A DNA stretch of 64,000 bases from Tautonia plasticadhaerens (GTDB lineage Bacteria; Planctomycetota; Planctomycetia; Isosphaerales; Isosphaeraceae). The DNA lies in assembly GCF_007752535.1 (NCBI RefSeq), contig NZ_CP036427.1:1-64000 (forward strand), written 5' to 3'. The notes under the pieces were generated by a model. That model was not told the origin of the DNA. It did not search any database and worked only from the letters and a program-made list of their open reading frames with translations. The position numbers were made by a program, and so were the translations under genes. Shown here one piece after another: positions 46,879-56,435 of this stretch (its first letter is position 1; each line of letters opens with the position of its first letter).

Positions 46879-47600
46879 GGGTCTGTCTCACGAAGCGAGG
46901 AGGCGCTGGCAGCGGCGGATCATGGCCGGCTTGACCATCCCCATGAAGCTCACCGCCGGCTTCTCGTGACGGGTCCCGATCCGCCGGCTCTCCTCCAGCC
47001 AGTCGATGCACCGCTCCACCACGTTGCGTCGGCGATCGCTCGCCTCGCCAGGCGCTTCGACTCGTGGGCCTGCCCCGGCGAGATCGACGCGGCGCGGGGC
47101 GGGCCATCGCCATCGACGATCAGGTGGGGCTTGGTGCCGAAGCCGCCGCGGGACCGGCCCAGGGCATGGTCGCCCGGCTCCCCATCGACGCGCCGCCGGG
47201 CCCCGGCCGCCGAGCGGCTGGCCCGGATGCCGCTGCCGTCGACGCACCGCAGGTCGAAGTCCAGCCGCCGGAGCCGGTCCGGCCGGGCGTGGAGCCGGCG
47301 ACGGACGCGGCCGAGTGGCCCGTCCTCGCTCCGGCGATTGAAGCGGCCGTAGGCCGACTTGCACTTGCCGTCGCGGCCGGGCGGCTCGCGCCGCCGGGCC
47401 CCGGTGCGGAGGATCCGACCGATGCCATCGAGGGTGGTGCGGTGGTCATCCCACTGGCCGCCGCGACGGCCGTTGGTCGGTAGCAGGTCCTCGATCCGGG
47501 CGTACTGCCCGTCGGTCAACTCGTAGGGGCGTCGGATCCGCACGGCGTCCTCCGCGAAAAGACCACCATGATGACACCTTGTGATTCGTCAGACGGACCC
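46879..47600 (-). mobile_element. IS5-family element, internally deleted (722 bp)
   Basis: Ends GGGTCTGTCTCACGAA (46879-46894) and, at 47585-47600, TTCGTCAGACGGACCC, which matches its complement at 14 of 16. It lies directly against the IS701 element on the left and the IS630 remnant on the right. About 70 codons are missing from its transposase. Confidence 0.75.
46888..47543 (-). pseudogene. IS5-family transposase, deleted and frameshifted
   Basis: N-terminus MRIRRPYELTDGQYARIEDL, then DDHRTTLDGIG, VDGSGIRASRSAAG (first Asp) and GGFGTKPHLIVDGDGPPRAA. After PGQAHESKRLA the second-Asp segment is deleted and the frame changes; the family end (RRRNVVERCIDWLEESRRIG, with the Glu) is read in another frame down to 46888. 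Many conserved residues are changed even before the deletion. Inactive. Confidence 0.82.
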
Positions 47601-47607
47601 TGGTTGC

Positions 47608-48185
47608 CCGACACGGAAGTTTCTGGTTGTTGCTGCGGATAGAGGTGAGCGAGCTTGACCCGGGCGTCGGCGGGGCGGAAGGTCCATTCGATCTTCGCCC
47701 GCATCGCATTGCGACGCCCCTCCCACGTCGCCACCTCGGCCGCCAGCGTCGCCGCATCGGCGATCCGCCGCGACAGGCACTGCCGCGAGAGCACCGACAG
47801 CTCCAGCTCGGCCATGTCCAGCCAGCTGGCGTGCTTCGGCGTGTGGTGGAACTCCAGCCGACGGGCCAGCCGCCACGCCTCGTCCGGGCCGGACGTGGCG
47901 AAGAGCGACTGCGGCCCGTGCGTGTTCAGGTTGTCCAGCACCACCCGGATCACCTCCGCCTCGGGGTACCACTCGTCGCACAGCCGCCGCATCTGCCCGG
48001 CGAAGTCCACCGCCGTGCGCCGCTGGGTCACCGTCACGCGCCGCCGCCCGGCCAGCGGCTCGACGGCGATGAACAGGTTGGCCGTCGACGCGGTTGCGCT
48101 GGCGAAGCGTCAGGGCCCCGGCGCGACGGGCGTCCAGGTCCAGTCGCTGCTCATCGGTCAGGGCGACGTGGTATTTCTTGGGCAT
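47608..48185 (-). pseudogene. IS630-family transposase, deleted
   Basis: Start MPKKYHVALTDEQRLDLDAR at 48185. After ~27 codons the sequence jumps, out of frame, to the DDE part: TQRRTAVDFAGQMRRLCDEW, VIRVVLDNLNTHGPQSLFAT (second Asp) and FHHTPKHASWLDMAELELSV (Glu region). The HTH and first-Asp regions are gone. It must depend on other copies to move. Confidence 0.82.
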
Positions 48186-48253
48186 GGCCTCCTCCTTGAC
48201 GGAGGAGGATCGCAAGATCACGCCATCTCTACAACCAGAAACTTCCGTGTCGG
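47608..48253 (-). mobile_element. IS630-family element, internally deleted (646 bp)
   Basis: A perfect 23-bp inverted repeat bounds it (47608-47630 and 48231-48253), with the sequence GACACGGAAGTTTCTGGTT inside each end. A full IS630 is about 1.1 kb, so nearly half is missing. No clean TA duplication is visible at the ends. Confidence 0.8.
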
Positions 48254-48261
48254 ACCACTAG

Positions 48262-48835
48262 TAGCCGATGACGTGCCGGCCCATGTGGTAGGCCTGCCGG
48301 GAGATCCGCTCGCGGTGCGGCTGGATGGTCATCGCGATCTCCGGATTCCCGGAGGACTCGATGCCGCGGCTGATGAGCGTCGGGACCACGACGAGGAAGC
48401 CGCCGGCCACCATCCGCCGAGCGAGCTGGGACTCGCCTGCGACGCCGGGGCTCAGGCCCGCCAGTTGCTCCGGCGTCTGGTCCGCGTCGGGCAGGACGGC
48501 GACATGGCCAAGCGCTCGCCCGCGGTCTCCAGCAGCAACCCCTCGCCGTGGACGCCTTCCAGGACCGGCCAGCGCACCTGCTGGATGCGGCAGGTGTCGT
48601 ACTCGGCCACCAGGGCGGGCCGATCGTCGTCGCCGAGGCGCTCCATCGTCGCGGGCCGCCGCGGATCGACGACGCCGATGATCCTGCGGAACGACTTGCG
48701 GTTGGCCCGGATGGACTGCCCGTAGGCCCCGGGTGAGGAGGGGTCACGCGTCCAGTGTTTCGCCCGCCCGGCAACCGACGCGTCGATCTTCCGCTCGGCG
48801 AAGCGGTCCACACCCACGCCGGATTGCCGTTCACG
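48262..48835 (-). pseudogene. Alpha/beta hydrolase, N-terminal fragment (piece 1 of 3)
   Basis: Reads VDRFAERKIDASVAGRAKHW, RIIGVVDPRRPATMERLGDD, VRWPVLEGVHGEGLLLETAG; after a frameshift near 48500 it continues VLPDADQTPEQLAGLSPGVA, GGFLVVVPTLISRGIESSGN and YHMGRHVIGY, then TAG at the IS border. The family expects Glu-Val-Gln-Lys-Val-Leu next; the Val-Leu-Ala-Ala is found at 45371. The true N-terminus and signal peptide are missing because the piece is fused at 48835 to a glycoside hydrolase pseudogene. Confidence 0.83.
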
Positions 48836-49883
48836 CCCCAGATGTGGTCCGTGTTGAGCAGGCTGACCTTCTTGCCATCCCAGGCCGGGGGCTCCTCGGC
48901 GTAGCCGTCGGCCCGGCCTGGGGAGATCTAGTCAGCGGGGCTCGCCAGCATGCTCGCCAGCCGATCGGCGCCGTGCCCGGTAATCCCGATCGGGTGCTGA
49001 CTGGGTCTGCCCCGCTCGTGCTCGCGCACGGTCTCGACCACCCACCAGTCCCACTCCCGATGCCCGCCCTCGTTGATGACCTCTTAGAGCACGTTGTCCC
49101 GGTTGTTGACGGTGTCGACGACCTTGCGGATGTAGGCGGCCTGGAGCGCGTTGGCCTCCATGTCGGCCAGGCTGTGCATTGCGGCGCCGAGGACGGCCGG
49201 ATCCAGCCCGACGTCGATGCTGTTGACGTTGTTCCCGGGGTGGAAGGGATGACTGCGACAGGCCCAGCCCTTCGGCGCGGAACGGCCGCGGTTGCCGTGC
49301 ATCAGCCCCCAGCCCTCGAACAGCATCACCGAGACGTAGATCCCGCGACGGCCGGCCGCGCCCGTCCGGGCCCGCAGGCGATTCAAGGAGGCGTTGTCGA
49401 ACCGGCTCAGGTCGAACTTCGGCTTGCCGTCGAGGGCCTCCCCCGGCCCGGTCCGGGCCCATGGCAGCGGCGCGACGTGGCGGACGAAGTCCTTGCCGTG
49501 CCGCCCGTTGGCCTGGGTGTCCCAGGTCGTCGAATCCAGGTCCAGAGCCGGAAGAAGTTCTGGCCGTGGCGGTCGAGGAAGTCGAGGTAGGCGTCGAAGT
49601 CGAACGACCCGGTCGGGTCGCCGCGGCCCATGTCCACCAGATTGTCCCAGGTGTGCGAGCCGGTCAGGTAGACCGCCCGGCCCGAGCCGTCGATGAAGTA
49701 GCGCGGGTTGTCGGGATGCACGTGCAAGGGCCCGCGCGCGGGCTGCTTCTCCGCCACCCGTGCGGGTGACAGGGCCGAGCAAATCGGGCCGGCTGCCAGC
49801 AGGCCCAAGGTGAGGCCGATGGACGTGCGGAAGAATTCCCGCCGCGAACGGGCTGGATCCCGCCTGGATAATCGTCGGAGCAT
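48836..49883 (-). pseudogene. Glycoside-hydrolase-like (DUF4038-type) secreted protein, broken
   Basis: Starts at 49883 with MLRRLSRRDPARSRREFFRT, a Tat-like leader, then PLHVHPDNPRYFIDGSGRAV and YLTGSHTWDNLVDMG, typical of DUF4038/cellulase-like TIM-barrel proteins. A one-base loss near 49538 (TWD region) shifts the frame to GIYVSVMLFEGWGLMHGNRG and FHPGNNVNSIDVG. TAA at 49084-49086 stands for Tyr in NVLYEVINEGG, and TAG at 48929-48931 for Trp in SPADWISPG. The remaining sequence ends at TDHIWGVNGNPAWVW and runs straight into the hydrolase piece. The C-terminal collagen-binding-like part is lost. Confidence 0.82.
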
Positions 49884-50158
49884 GTCACACCCCGCCCCCG
49901 GCCGGCACGACGGCGGCACGGGGATGGTCGATCCCCCGGTTGCAGGCCGACAGCGGTCCTGATTATTTCATCCGGAATTGTGGCGGGTCGAAGACCTTCT
50001 TGATCGCCTCCCCGCGGATGCCCGCTCGTGGGAGATCCCGGATTCTTGACAGTTCCCTCCCCCCCGCACCTTGTGCGCGGTTGCAGGGCCGGTTGAAACC
50101 GTGTCTGGAGCGATCCGGAGCACGTGGGTCATAGATCCCGGGAGCGGCGAGGCCTTTC

Positions 50159-51190
50159 ATGCATCCGACCGGACGTGGGGGTGGGGCAGATCCCATTCGG
50201 CCTTCCCGCTCTCGATACGCGCTCGCGATCCCGGCCGCAAGGCTGGTGGCAGCGTGTAGCCTCCTCGCCGACGCAGCTTCCGCCGAGGGGCCGATCACGC
50301 TCTACCCGGAGAATCCCCGCTACTTCCTCTTCCGGGGCCGCCCGACGGTCTTCATCACCGCGGGTGAGCACTACGGCGCCGTGCTGAGCCGCGACTTCGA
50401 CTCCGACCGCTACCTCGACGTCCTCCAGTCCCACGGGGTCAACCTGACCCGGACCTTTTCGGGAACCTATCACGAGGTGCTGGGCTCCTTCGGATCGCCG
50501 GCAAGACCCTGGCCTCGGCCCCGGGCTGCTACGTCGGCCCTTGGGCCCGCGGCATCGTCGCCGGCGCCGCGGACGGCGGCAACGAGTTCGACCTCTCCCG
50601 GTGGGACCCGGCGTACTTCGACCGCCTCAGGGATTTCGTCGGCGCGGCGGGCCGGCGCGGCATCGTCGTCTGGCTGGTGCTCTTCCGCACGATGTACGAC
50701 GAGGCGCTCTGGCAGGCGAGCCCGATGAACGCCCGTAAGAACGTCAACGACATCGGCGCCGTCGGGCGGCACGAGGTCTATTCCGGAGAGGATGGGGACC
50801 TACTCGCGGTGCAGGAGGCCCTGGTGCGGAAGATCGTTGGGGAGCTCAATGGCTTCGACAACGTCTACTACGAGGTCTGCAACGAGCCCTATGAGCGGCC
50901 CGGCCTGACCCGAGCGTGGAACGATCGGATCATCGCGGCGATGGTAGAGGCGGAATCCGCCCTGCCGGCGAAGCACCTGATCGCCTAGGGCGTGGCCCAT
51001 GGCGCCGCGAAGGTCTCCGCCCTCAACCCGCACGTCTCCGCCCTGAACTTCCATGCCACCCGGCCCGAGGCCGTGGCCCTGAACGACCACCTGGGGCGCG
51101 TCATCGCCGACGACGAGGCCGGCGGGGGCGGCTTCGACCATCTCGACGTCTCCTTTACCACCGACCGGGAGGACGGCACGGGTCGGGACC
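50159..51190 (+). pseudogene. Second glycoside-hydrolase-like protein, broken
   Basis: Begins near 50159 with a hydrophobic leader (RLVAACSLLADAASAEG), then PITLYPENPRYFLFRGRPTV and LQSHGVNLTRTFSGTYHEVL. A frameshift near 50500 moves the match to another frame: RRGIVVWLVLFRTMYDEALW and FDNVYYEVCNEPYERPGLTR. TAG at 50986-50988 replaces Gln; after it comes GVAHGAAKVSALNPHVSALN and a deletion, ending in FDHLDVSFTTDREDGTG. Related to the family of the 48.8-49.9 kb pseudogene, and divergent from it. The 3' end is replaced by the intein-like sequence. Confidence 0.8.
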
Positions 51191-52399
51191 CGTTGCCATC
51201 TACCAGCACCGGCTGGGGGACGCCATCGTCTCCCTCGACGAGATCGACTGGGCCTCCTGCTTCGCGCCGGTGCTCGGCATCCGGGAGCAGCCCCCCGAGC
51301 GCGGCGGGCTGCTCCGCATCCGCACCCTCTCCGGGCGCATGCTTGTCGTCGGGCCCGAGCAGCCCGTGGCCGTCATGGGGCCCGACGCCCGGCCCGACGC
51401 CACCCGGGCCGACCGGCTCGTCCCCGGCGGGAACCGGCTGATGGTCGTCCGGCCGACCTTGCCGCCGGAGGACGAGCCCGACCCCGAGGAGTTCGACTAC
51501 GGCTGCCTCGCCGGCCTCTACGCCGCCGAGGGGGACTGCCCCAAGGTCCCCGGCGTCGTCCGCATCGCCGTCGCCCCCGACGACCGCGCCCGGGAGTTCC
51601 TCGACCTCTACGCCCGGCTCGACCTGGACGGGTACCGGACCCAGGGCCGCGTCTACGTCACCGACCACCCGGCCCGCGAGTGGCTGGAGGGGACCATCGG
51701 CCGCGGCTCGCACCGCAAGCGGCTGCCCCCCGAGCTGCTGGGCCACGGCCGGTCGTTCGTCGAGGGGCTGGTCGCCGCTTACATGGCCGGTGATGGCTCG
51801 GGCTGGGGCTATGGGAGCGGCACGATCCAGGTTTCGGCGGCGAGCGTCTCGGCCGCCCTGCGCGACGGAGTGGTCGACACGCTGGCCGCGCTGGGGGTCT
51901 TCGCGACGCGCCTTGAGATCCCCCGACCCGGCGGCACCCGGGGCAACGGGACGCCTACGGCCTGCGCGTGGTCAACACGGACATCGGCAAGCTCCGGCGC
52001 TGGTTCTTCTTCGGCGATCGACAGGAGCGGCTCGACGCTGCGCTCCGGGCGAGCTACAGGGCCTCCCCCTTCGACCGCGTCCCCGTGCCCCGGGCGGCGC
52101 GACCGCTGCTCTACGAATTCATCCCACCTGAGCAGGCCCGCGACTACTACAAGAGCTCGGAATACGGTGTGGTCTCCCGCCACCGGCTGGAGTCGCTGGA
52201 CGGCCCCTATGGCCGTTGGGGGCGATCGGACGTGCGGTTCGACCTCGTCACCGCCGTCGATCGGGCCGGGGGCCTGCGGGCTCGGCGGTTCGGGCTGGTC
52301 GTCGGGGGCCTGGGCTTCTTCGCGGCCGGGCACGGCCTGCTGCTGGGCGGGGCCGAGCCGGGCGAGGGCGGGGACGCCGACGGCCCGATGCCCCACTGA
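51191..52399 (+). pseudogene. Remnant of a LAGLIDADG (DOD) intein
   Basis: First part: YQHRLGDAIVSLDEIDWASC resembles intein block A without the expected first Cys, and IRTLSGRMLVVGPEQPVAVM block B, with Gln for the usual His. Then come two LAGLIDADG helices, CLAGLYAAEGDC and FVEGLVAAYMAGDGSG, each with its acidic residue. A frameshift between 51914 and 51945 leads to DAYGLRVVNTDIGKLRRWFF and a tail FDLVTAVDRAGGLRARRFGL, GGLGFFAAGHGLLLGG, like block F/G with the final His-Asn lost. No extein is recognisable on either side. Self-splicing looks impossible; the endonuclease frame is split. Confidence 0.65.
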
Positions 52400-52407
52400 C
52401 CGCGGTC

Positions 52408-52438
52408 GCCGGGCCCGGGGGCGATCCCCGGGCCCGGC
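52408..52438 (+). terminator. Strong rho-independent-type terminator stem
   Basis: GCCGGGCCCGGGG (52408-52420) pairs perfectly with its complement at 52426-52438 around GCGAT. A T-run (52451-52455) follows about 12 bases later, and the insertion sequence at 52456 begins right in that T-run. It closes the intein-like frame. Confidence 0.6.
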
Positions 52439-52455
52439 CCTGCCGCCCGATTTTT

Positions 52456-53832
52456 CTGCTTATCACGGATTTCGGGGAGCCCTGCGATCCCCTCCGAGTG
52501 AGGCCGAGATCAGCAGGTTCTGGAGCCAGTCGGGGTGATACCGCTTCCCGTTGAGCCGTTCCGCCGGGCTCCTCAACTCGGGGGTCTCTCGGACCGTCCA
52601 AGGGCACATCGGGGCGAAGTTGTGGATCAACGCCCAACCTCGCAACCCCTGCTCAGCCGCTGCCGATTTGCCGTGCAGTTGCTGCGTGCAGGACAGGTGG
52701 CAGTCGAGCCGTCGCAACAGCCGGTCCACCGGGTTGCTCGTCCGAGGGCAGCCGGGATGGGCGTAGGCCAGGGCGAACGCCTCGCGCTCCTCGCACAGTG
52801 ACAGCACCTTCTCCCGCACGATCGGCTTGTCGATGTGCTTCGGGGCCCCCTCCCGCAGCCGGCGAAGCCGTTGCGAGAAGGTGCGGGCATCCGGGGCGTG
52901 ATACGCACCCCAGACCCGCCCCCGGAGGGCATCGAAGGTCTCCTTCAGGTGCTTGGCCCGCTCCCGGATCTCCAGGGACGCATGGAGGAAGCAGAGGATG
53001 ATCGTCGCCCCCTGGAACAACGCCCGCCAGGCCGCCTGCGTGGCGGCCCAGCCGTCGGTGTTGACCGTCCGGGGCCGGTACTCCGGGTCCAGGCCCCGGA
53101 CCCCATCCCGGGACACGCCGTAGGCCCTCGTCAACTCGTCCTGATCCGCCTTCTCGGCCAACGCCAGGCCCAGGCAGCACCCGCCGCCGGCGGTGGCCGC
53201 CAGGTAGACCTCCTCGCCGGCCAAGGTCGTGTGCTTCTCGTCGGCGACCAGATGACCGGGCAACCGCTCCGGTCCCTTGACCGTGGCCCCCACCAGGCCG
53301 GATCGGCCAAGCGTGCGTCCCAGGCGATGCCAGTACATCGGGCCCCGCCCGAAGACCTCGGTCAGGGCCCAGTCAGGGACGGCGAACTTGCGGAGAAAAG
53401 GGGGGCCTGCACGTCCTCGGTGTGGGCGGTCAGCTACGGCATCAAGAACGACGGTCGGACCAGGGAGCTCTGGCCGTCGCGGAGGTCGATCCGCCGGAGC
53501 CTCCAGCCGGCCTTGCGGGAGGTGTAGGTGTCCTTCATGCGGTAGCCCCGCCGGATCTCGGATGGGAACAGTTCCGGATGGGCTTCGATCTGCTGGCCCA
53601 GATACTCCCGGAACCGCTCGGCATCGCCTGCGATCTGCTCATACTTCTGCGGGGCGCGGGGGATACAGATGGCCTTCTGTCCCCGGAGGGGCGGGGACGT
53701 GGGGTCGGCTGCCGGCATGGCGTCGTCCCTGCTGATGGCTCACGAGGCGGAGATCCGTGACCCTCAGCATAGCCGCTGTCGGACGGGCTGACATGGACAT
53801 CCGCTTCCATCCCCCAAATCCGTGATAAGCAG
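52456..53832 (-). mobile_element. Insertion sequence of uncertain family, 1377 bp, 8-bp target duplication
   Basis: 22-bp inverted ends with one mismatch (52456-52477 and 53811-53832), beginning CTGCTTATCACGGATTT. CGATTTTT is duplicated exactly on both sides (52448-52455 and 53833-53840). Eight-base duplications occur in several families (IS66, ISL3, IS1595, IS256); the transposase did not let me choose between them. Confidence 0.85.
52463..53718 (-). pseudogene. Transposase of the 52.5-kb element, broken
   Basis: N-terminus MPAADPTSPPLRGQKAICIP at 53718, then RAPQKYEQIAGDAERFREYL. A TAG at 53434-53436 stands where Tyr is expected (FLMP-stop-LTAHTEDV). A frameshift at the C/T run near 53400 leads to KFAVPDWALTEVFGRGPMYW and an otherwise complete DDE-like domain: LVADEKHTTLAGEEVYLAAT (first Asp), RPRTVNTDGWAATQAAWRAL (second Asp), IILCFLHASLEIRERA, and the C-terminal LNGKRYHPDWLQNLLISASL. 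Family not assigned. Needs an outside transposase to move. Confidence 0.75.
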
Positions 53833-53876
53833 CGATTTTTTAGACCCACCGGCCGGCGGGGCCGAGGGCCGGGGCG

Positions 53877-54428
53877 TCAGGACGGGATGCCGTGCGTCCG
53901 CGGCGCCTCGCGCCAGGCCGCCATCGGCCCGCCCGTCACCGGGTCCCGCGCCGGGATCGGCAGGCTGCCGATCAGCTTCAACGCCGCCCGCGCCTCCGCC
54001 TCGCCCACCTCCTCGTCGCGGATCAGGTCCCAGTCCCGCCCCTCGGGGTAGCCGCCCACCATCCACGAGTCGGCCGTGTTCCCCAGCCGCGTGTGCGACG
54101 TCCCGGCCGGCAGCACCAGCACGTCGCCCGCCTCCAGCTCCACCACCACGCCGCCCGCGCCGCCCAGCCGCAGCGTGATCCGCCCCCGCGCCATCCCCAG
54201 CGCCTCGTGGGTCGTCGAGTGGTAGTGCGGGTAATCGTAGACGCCCAGCTCGCGCCAGTTGTTCAGCCAGTCGTGCCGCCGGAACCTCGCCTCCAGCTCG
54301 TCGGCCAGGTCCCCGCCCGGCTCGGGACCCACCGCCCCCCGGTACAGCAGCACGGGGAAGCGGCTGTTGGGCACGCGCCCCTCGGGCCCGAAGTGCATCG
54401 TCTCCAGCCGTGGTCCGCCGGCGATCAT
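53877..54428 (-). CDS. Cupin-domain protein
   Basis: 183 residues starting at 54428 with GGAGGGGG upstream. The single cupin barrel shows HDWLNNWRELGVYDYPHYHS and THEALGMARG (metal-binding His, Glu), then VELEAGDVLVLPAGTSHTRL (second motif, with His). Similar YjlB-like cupins are often beside dehydrogenase genes. Here the HisD/HpsN-like gene lies 34 bases upstream on the same strand, so the two form an operon; the cupin may isomerise or oxidise the product. No signal peptide. Only 37 bases separate the stop from the target duplication of the IS next door. Confidence 0.85.
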   Translation of the reverse strand: MIAGGPRLETMHFGPEGRVPNSRFPVLLYRGAVGPEPGGDLADELEARFRRHDWLNNWRELGVYDYPHYHSTTHEALGMARGRITLRLGGAGGVVVELEAGDVLVLPAGTSHTRLGNTADSWMVGGYPEGRDWDLIRDEEVGEAEARAALKLIGSLPIPARDPVTGGPMAAWREAPRTHGIPS

Positions 54429-54462
54429 GGCGTCTGCCCCCTCCACAAGGTCCGGTCCGAGG

Positions 54463-55791
54463 TCAGTCGGGCCCGGTCTCGCCGGCCGCGACCACGCCGC
54501 CGTACGGCACGTCACGGCCGCCGTAGCGCCGCACGCGGATGTTGGCCTGCTCGGCGTGCCCGACGAAGCCCTCCAGGGCGCAGAGCCGCGAGCAGTAGCC
54601 GCCCACCAACGCCGACGCCGCGTCGCTCTCCACCCGCTGGTAGGTGCAAGTCTTCAGGAACTTGCCCACCCACAGCCCGCCGGTGTACCGCGCCGCCCGC
54701 CGCGTCGGCAGCGTGTGGTTGGTGCCGATCACCTTGTCGCCGTAGGCCACGTTGGTCCGCGGGCCGAGGAACAGGGCCCCGTAGTTGCGCAGGTGCTCCA
54801 GGAAGTAGCCCGGGTCGCGGGTCATCACCTGCACGTGCTCCGAGGCGATCCGGTCGGCGATGCGCACCAGCTCCGCGTCGCTGTCGGCCACGCAGACGGC
54901 CCCGTGCCGCTCCCAGGCCTGCCGGGCCATGGCCGCCGTGGGGAGGATCGTGAGCAGCCGATCCACCTCGGCGATCGTCGCGCGGGCCAGCGGCTCGGAG
55001 GTCGTCAGCAGGACGGCCGGCGACTCGGGGCCGTGCTCGGCCTGGCCCAGCAGGTCGGTGGCGCACAGCTCCGCATCCACCGTCTCGTCGGCGATCACCA
55101 GGGTCTCGGTCGGGCCGGCCAGCAGGTCGATGCCCACGCGGCCGAAGAGCTGCCGCTTGGCCTCGGCGACGTACGCGTTGCCGGGTCCGACCAGCAGGTC
55201 GACCGGGGCGATGGCCTGCGTCCCCAGGGCCATCGCCGCGACCGCCTGCACGCCGCCGAGGCAGTAGATCTCGTCGGCGCCGGCCAGGTGCTGGGCCGCG
55301 ACGATCGCCGCCGCCGGCGCCCCCCGGTACGGCGGGGCGCAGGTGACCACCCGCCCGACGCCGGCCACCTTGGCCGTGACGACCGACATGTGGGCCGAGG
55401 CCACCATCGGGTACGTGCCGCCCGGCACGTAGCAGCCCGCCGAGCCGACCGGGATGTTCTTGTGGCCGAGGACGACGCCGGGCAGGGTCTCGACCTCCAG
55501 GTCGCGCAGGGCCTCCCGCTGATAACGGGCGAAGGTGCGGATCTGCTCCTGGGCGAAGGCGATGTCGTCCAGGTCACGACGGCCGAGCCGGGCCAGGCAG
55601 CCCTCGACCTCGGAGGGCGTCAGCCGGTAGTCGTCGCGGTCCCAGCCGTCGAGCCGGGCGGACAGCTCGCGCACGGCCGCGTCCCCGCGGCGGGCGACGT
55701 CGTCGAGGATGCGGGCGACGGCCTGGCGGACCTCGGCATCCGCCCGGGCCGCCTCGGCCGGCTCTGCGCCGCGCTTGAGCCAGGTCTCCAC
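54463..55791 (-). CDS. Histidinol dehydrogenase family protein, HpsN-like
   Basis: 442 residues; no ATG is available, so a GTG at 55791 (giving [10 protein letters not shown]) is preferred, with GGGGAAAGGGG about 8 bases upstream; a GTG at 55800 is also possible. The fold matches HisD throughout: [92 protein letters not shown], and [20 protein letters not shown]. Wording of these blocks is closest to sulfopropanediol 3-dehydrogenases (HpsN), a catabolic branch, and the partner is a cupin, not his genes. So NAD-dependent oxidation of a small alcohol to an acid is likelier than histidine synthesis. Confidence 0.83.
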   Translation of the reverse strand: METWLKRGAEPAEAARADAEVRQAVARILDDVARRGDAAVRELSARLDGWDRDDYRLTPSEVEGCLARLGRRDLDDIAFAQEQIRTFARYQREALRDLEVETLPGVVLGHKNIPVGSAGCYVPGGTYPMVASAHMSVVTAKVAGVGRVVTCAPPYRGAPAAAIVAAQHLAGADEIYCLGGVQAVAAMALGTQAIAPVDLLVGPGNAYVAEAKRQLFGRVGIDLLAGPTETLVIADETVDAELCATDLLGQAEHGPESPAVLLTTSEPLARATIAEVDRLLTILPTAAMARQAWERHGAVCVADSDAELVRIADRIASEHVQVMTRDPGYFLEHLRNYGALFLGPRTNVAYGDKVIGTNHTLPTRRAARYTGGLWVGKFLKTCTYQRVESDAASALVGGYCSRLCALEGFVGHAEQANIRVRRYGGRDVPYGGVVAAGETGPD

Positions 55792-56435
55792 CGCGTGCAC
55801 CCCTTTCCCCGGCCGTCGGCGACGACCGCGCCCGACACCGCCGCCCCGCGGCCGGCGTGGCGGCTCGGGGCGACCCCCGGCCGTGTCGTCGAGGCGATCT
55901 GCCGAGGTGGGATGATACGAGGCCGCGCGAGCCGGTGCCAGGGCGCACCCCATCGACGGCCGCCGATGGAGGCGGGGCCCCGGGTCGGGTCGGGGGTGGC
56001 CCCGCGGCCGTCCACGACGGCCCGACCCACGGCGTCCACCGGGGCGATCGGGGGGTTCTCCTTCGCCTTCAGGCGCCGGGGACGCACTCGCTGCGCCTTC
56101 CGGAGCCCTCCGATGGGTCGGAGGTCGGCCGCCGATGCCGGTCCGGCTGAGGAGATCCGACGGTTCGGGTCCGACGGGGGAGCGGGGCAGTCGGGCCCGC
56201 CCGAGTCTTTGCGGGCGGATCACGCACTCCAAAACCATCAATCCGGGCCAGGACGCCCTCGCCGAGCGCTGCGATCTCGGCCCGGTTCCCGAGAGTCCGC
56301 GGGATGCCCGCCATGGTCGGGCCGGGGCCCCGCCGGTGGCCTCCGACGATCCCGACCAATCCGGGCGTGGCTCCCCGGCCCGGGTCCTTCGGCGGGTGGC
56401 CCGCCGGGCTCGGCGGGACGTCGGGCACGGGGTGC
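55792..56435. other. Intergenic region between HpsN-like gene and kinase gene
   Basis: 644 bases on the 5' side of the HpsN-like gene and the 3' side of the kinase gene. It includes a short minus-strand open stretch (56130-56350: [29 protein letters not shown]) that I do not recognise and that has no ribosome-binding site; it could be a decayed gene. No RNA or repeat was seen. Confidence 0.35.

Noticed and set aside
44431-53436. Stop-codon reassignment (TAA/TAG read as Tyr)
   Set aside because: The same genes carry frameshifts and deletions, other stops replace Trp, Gln, Phe and Leu, and intact genes in the window end with TAA, TAG and TGA.
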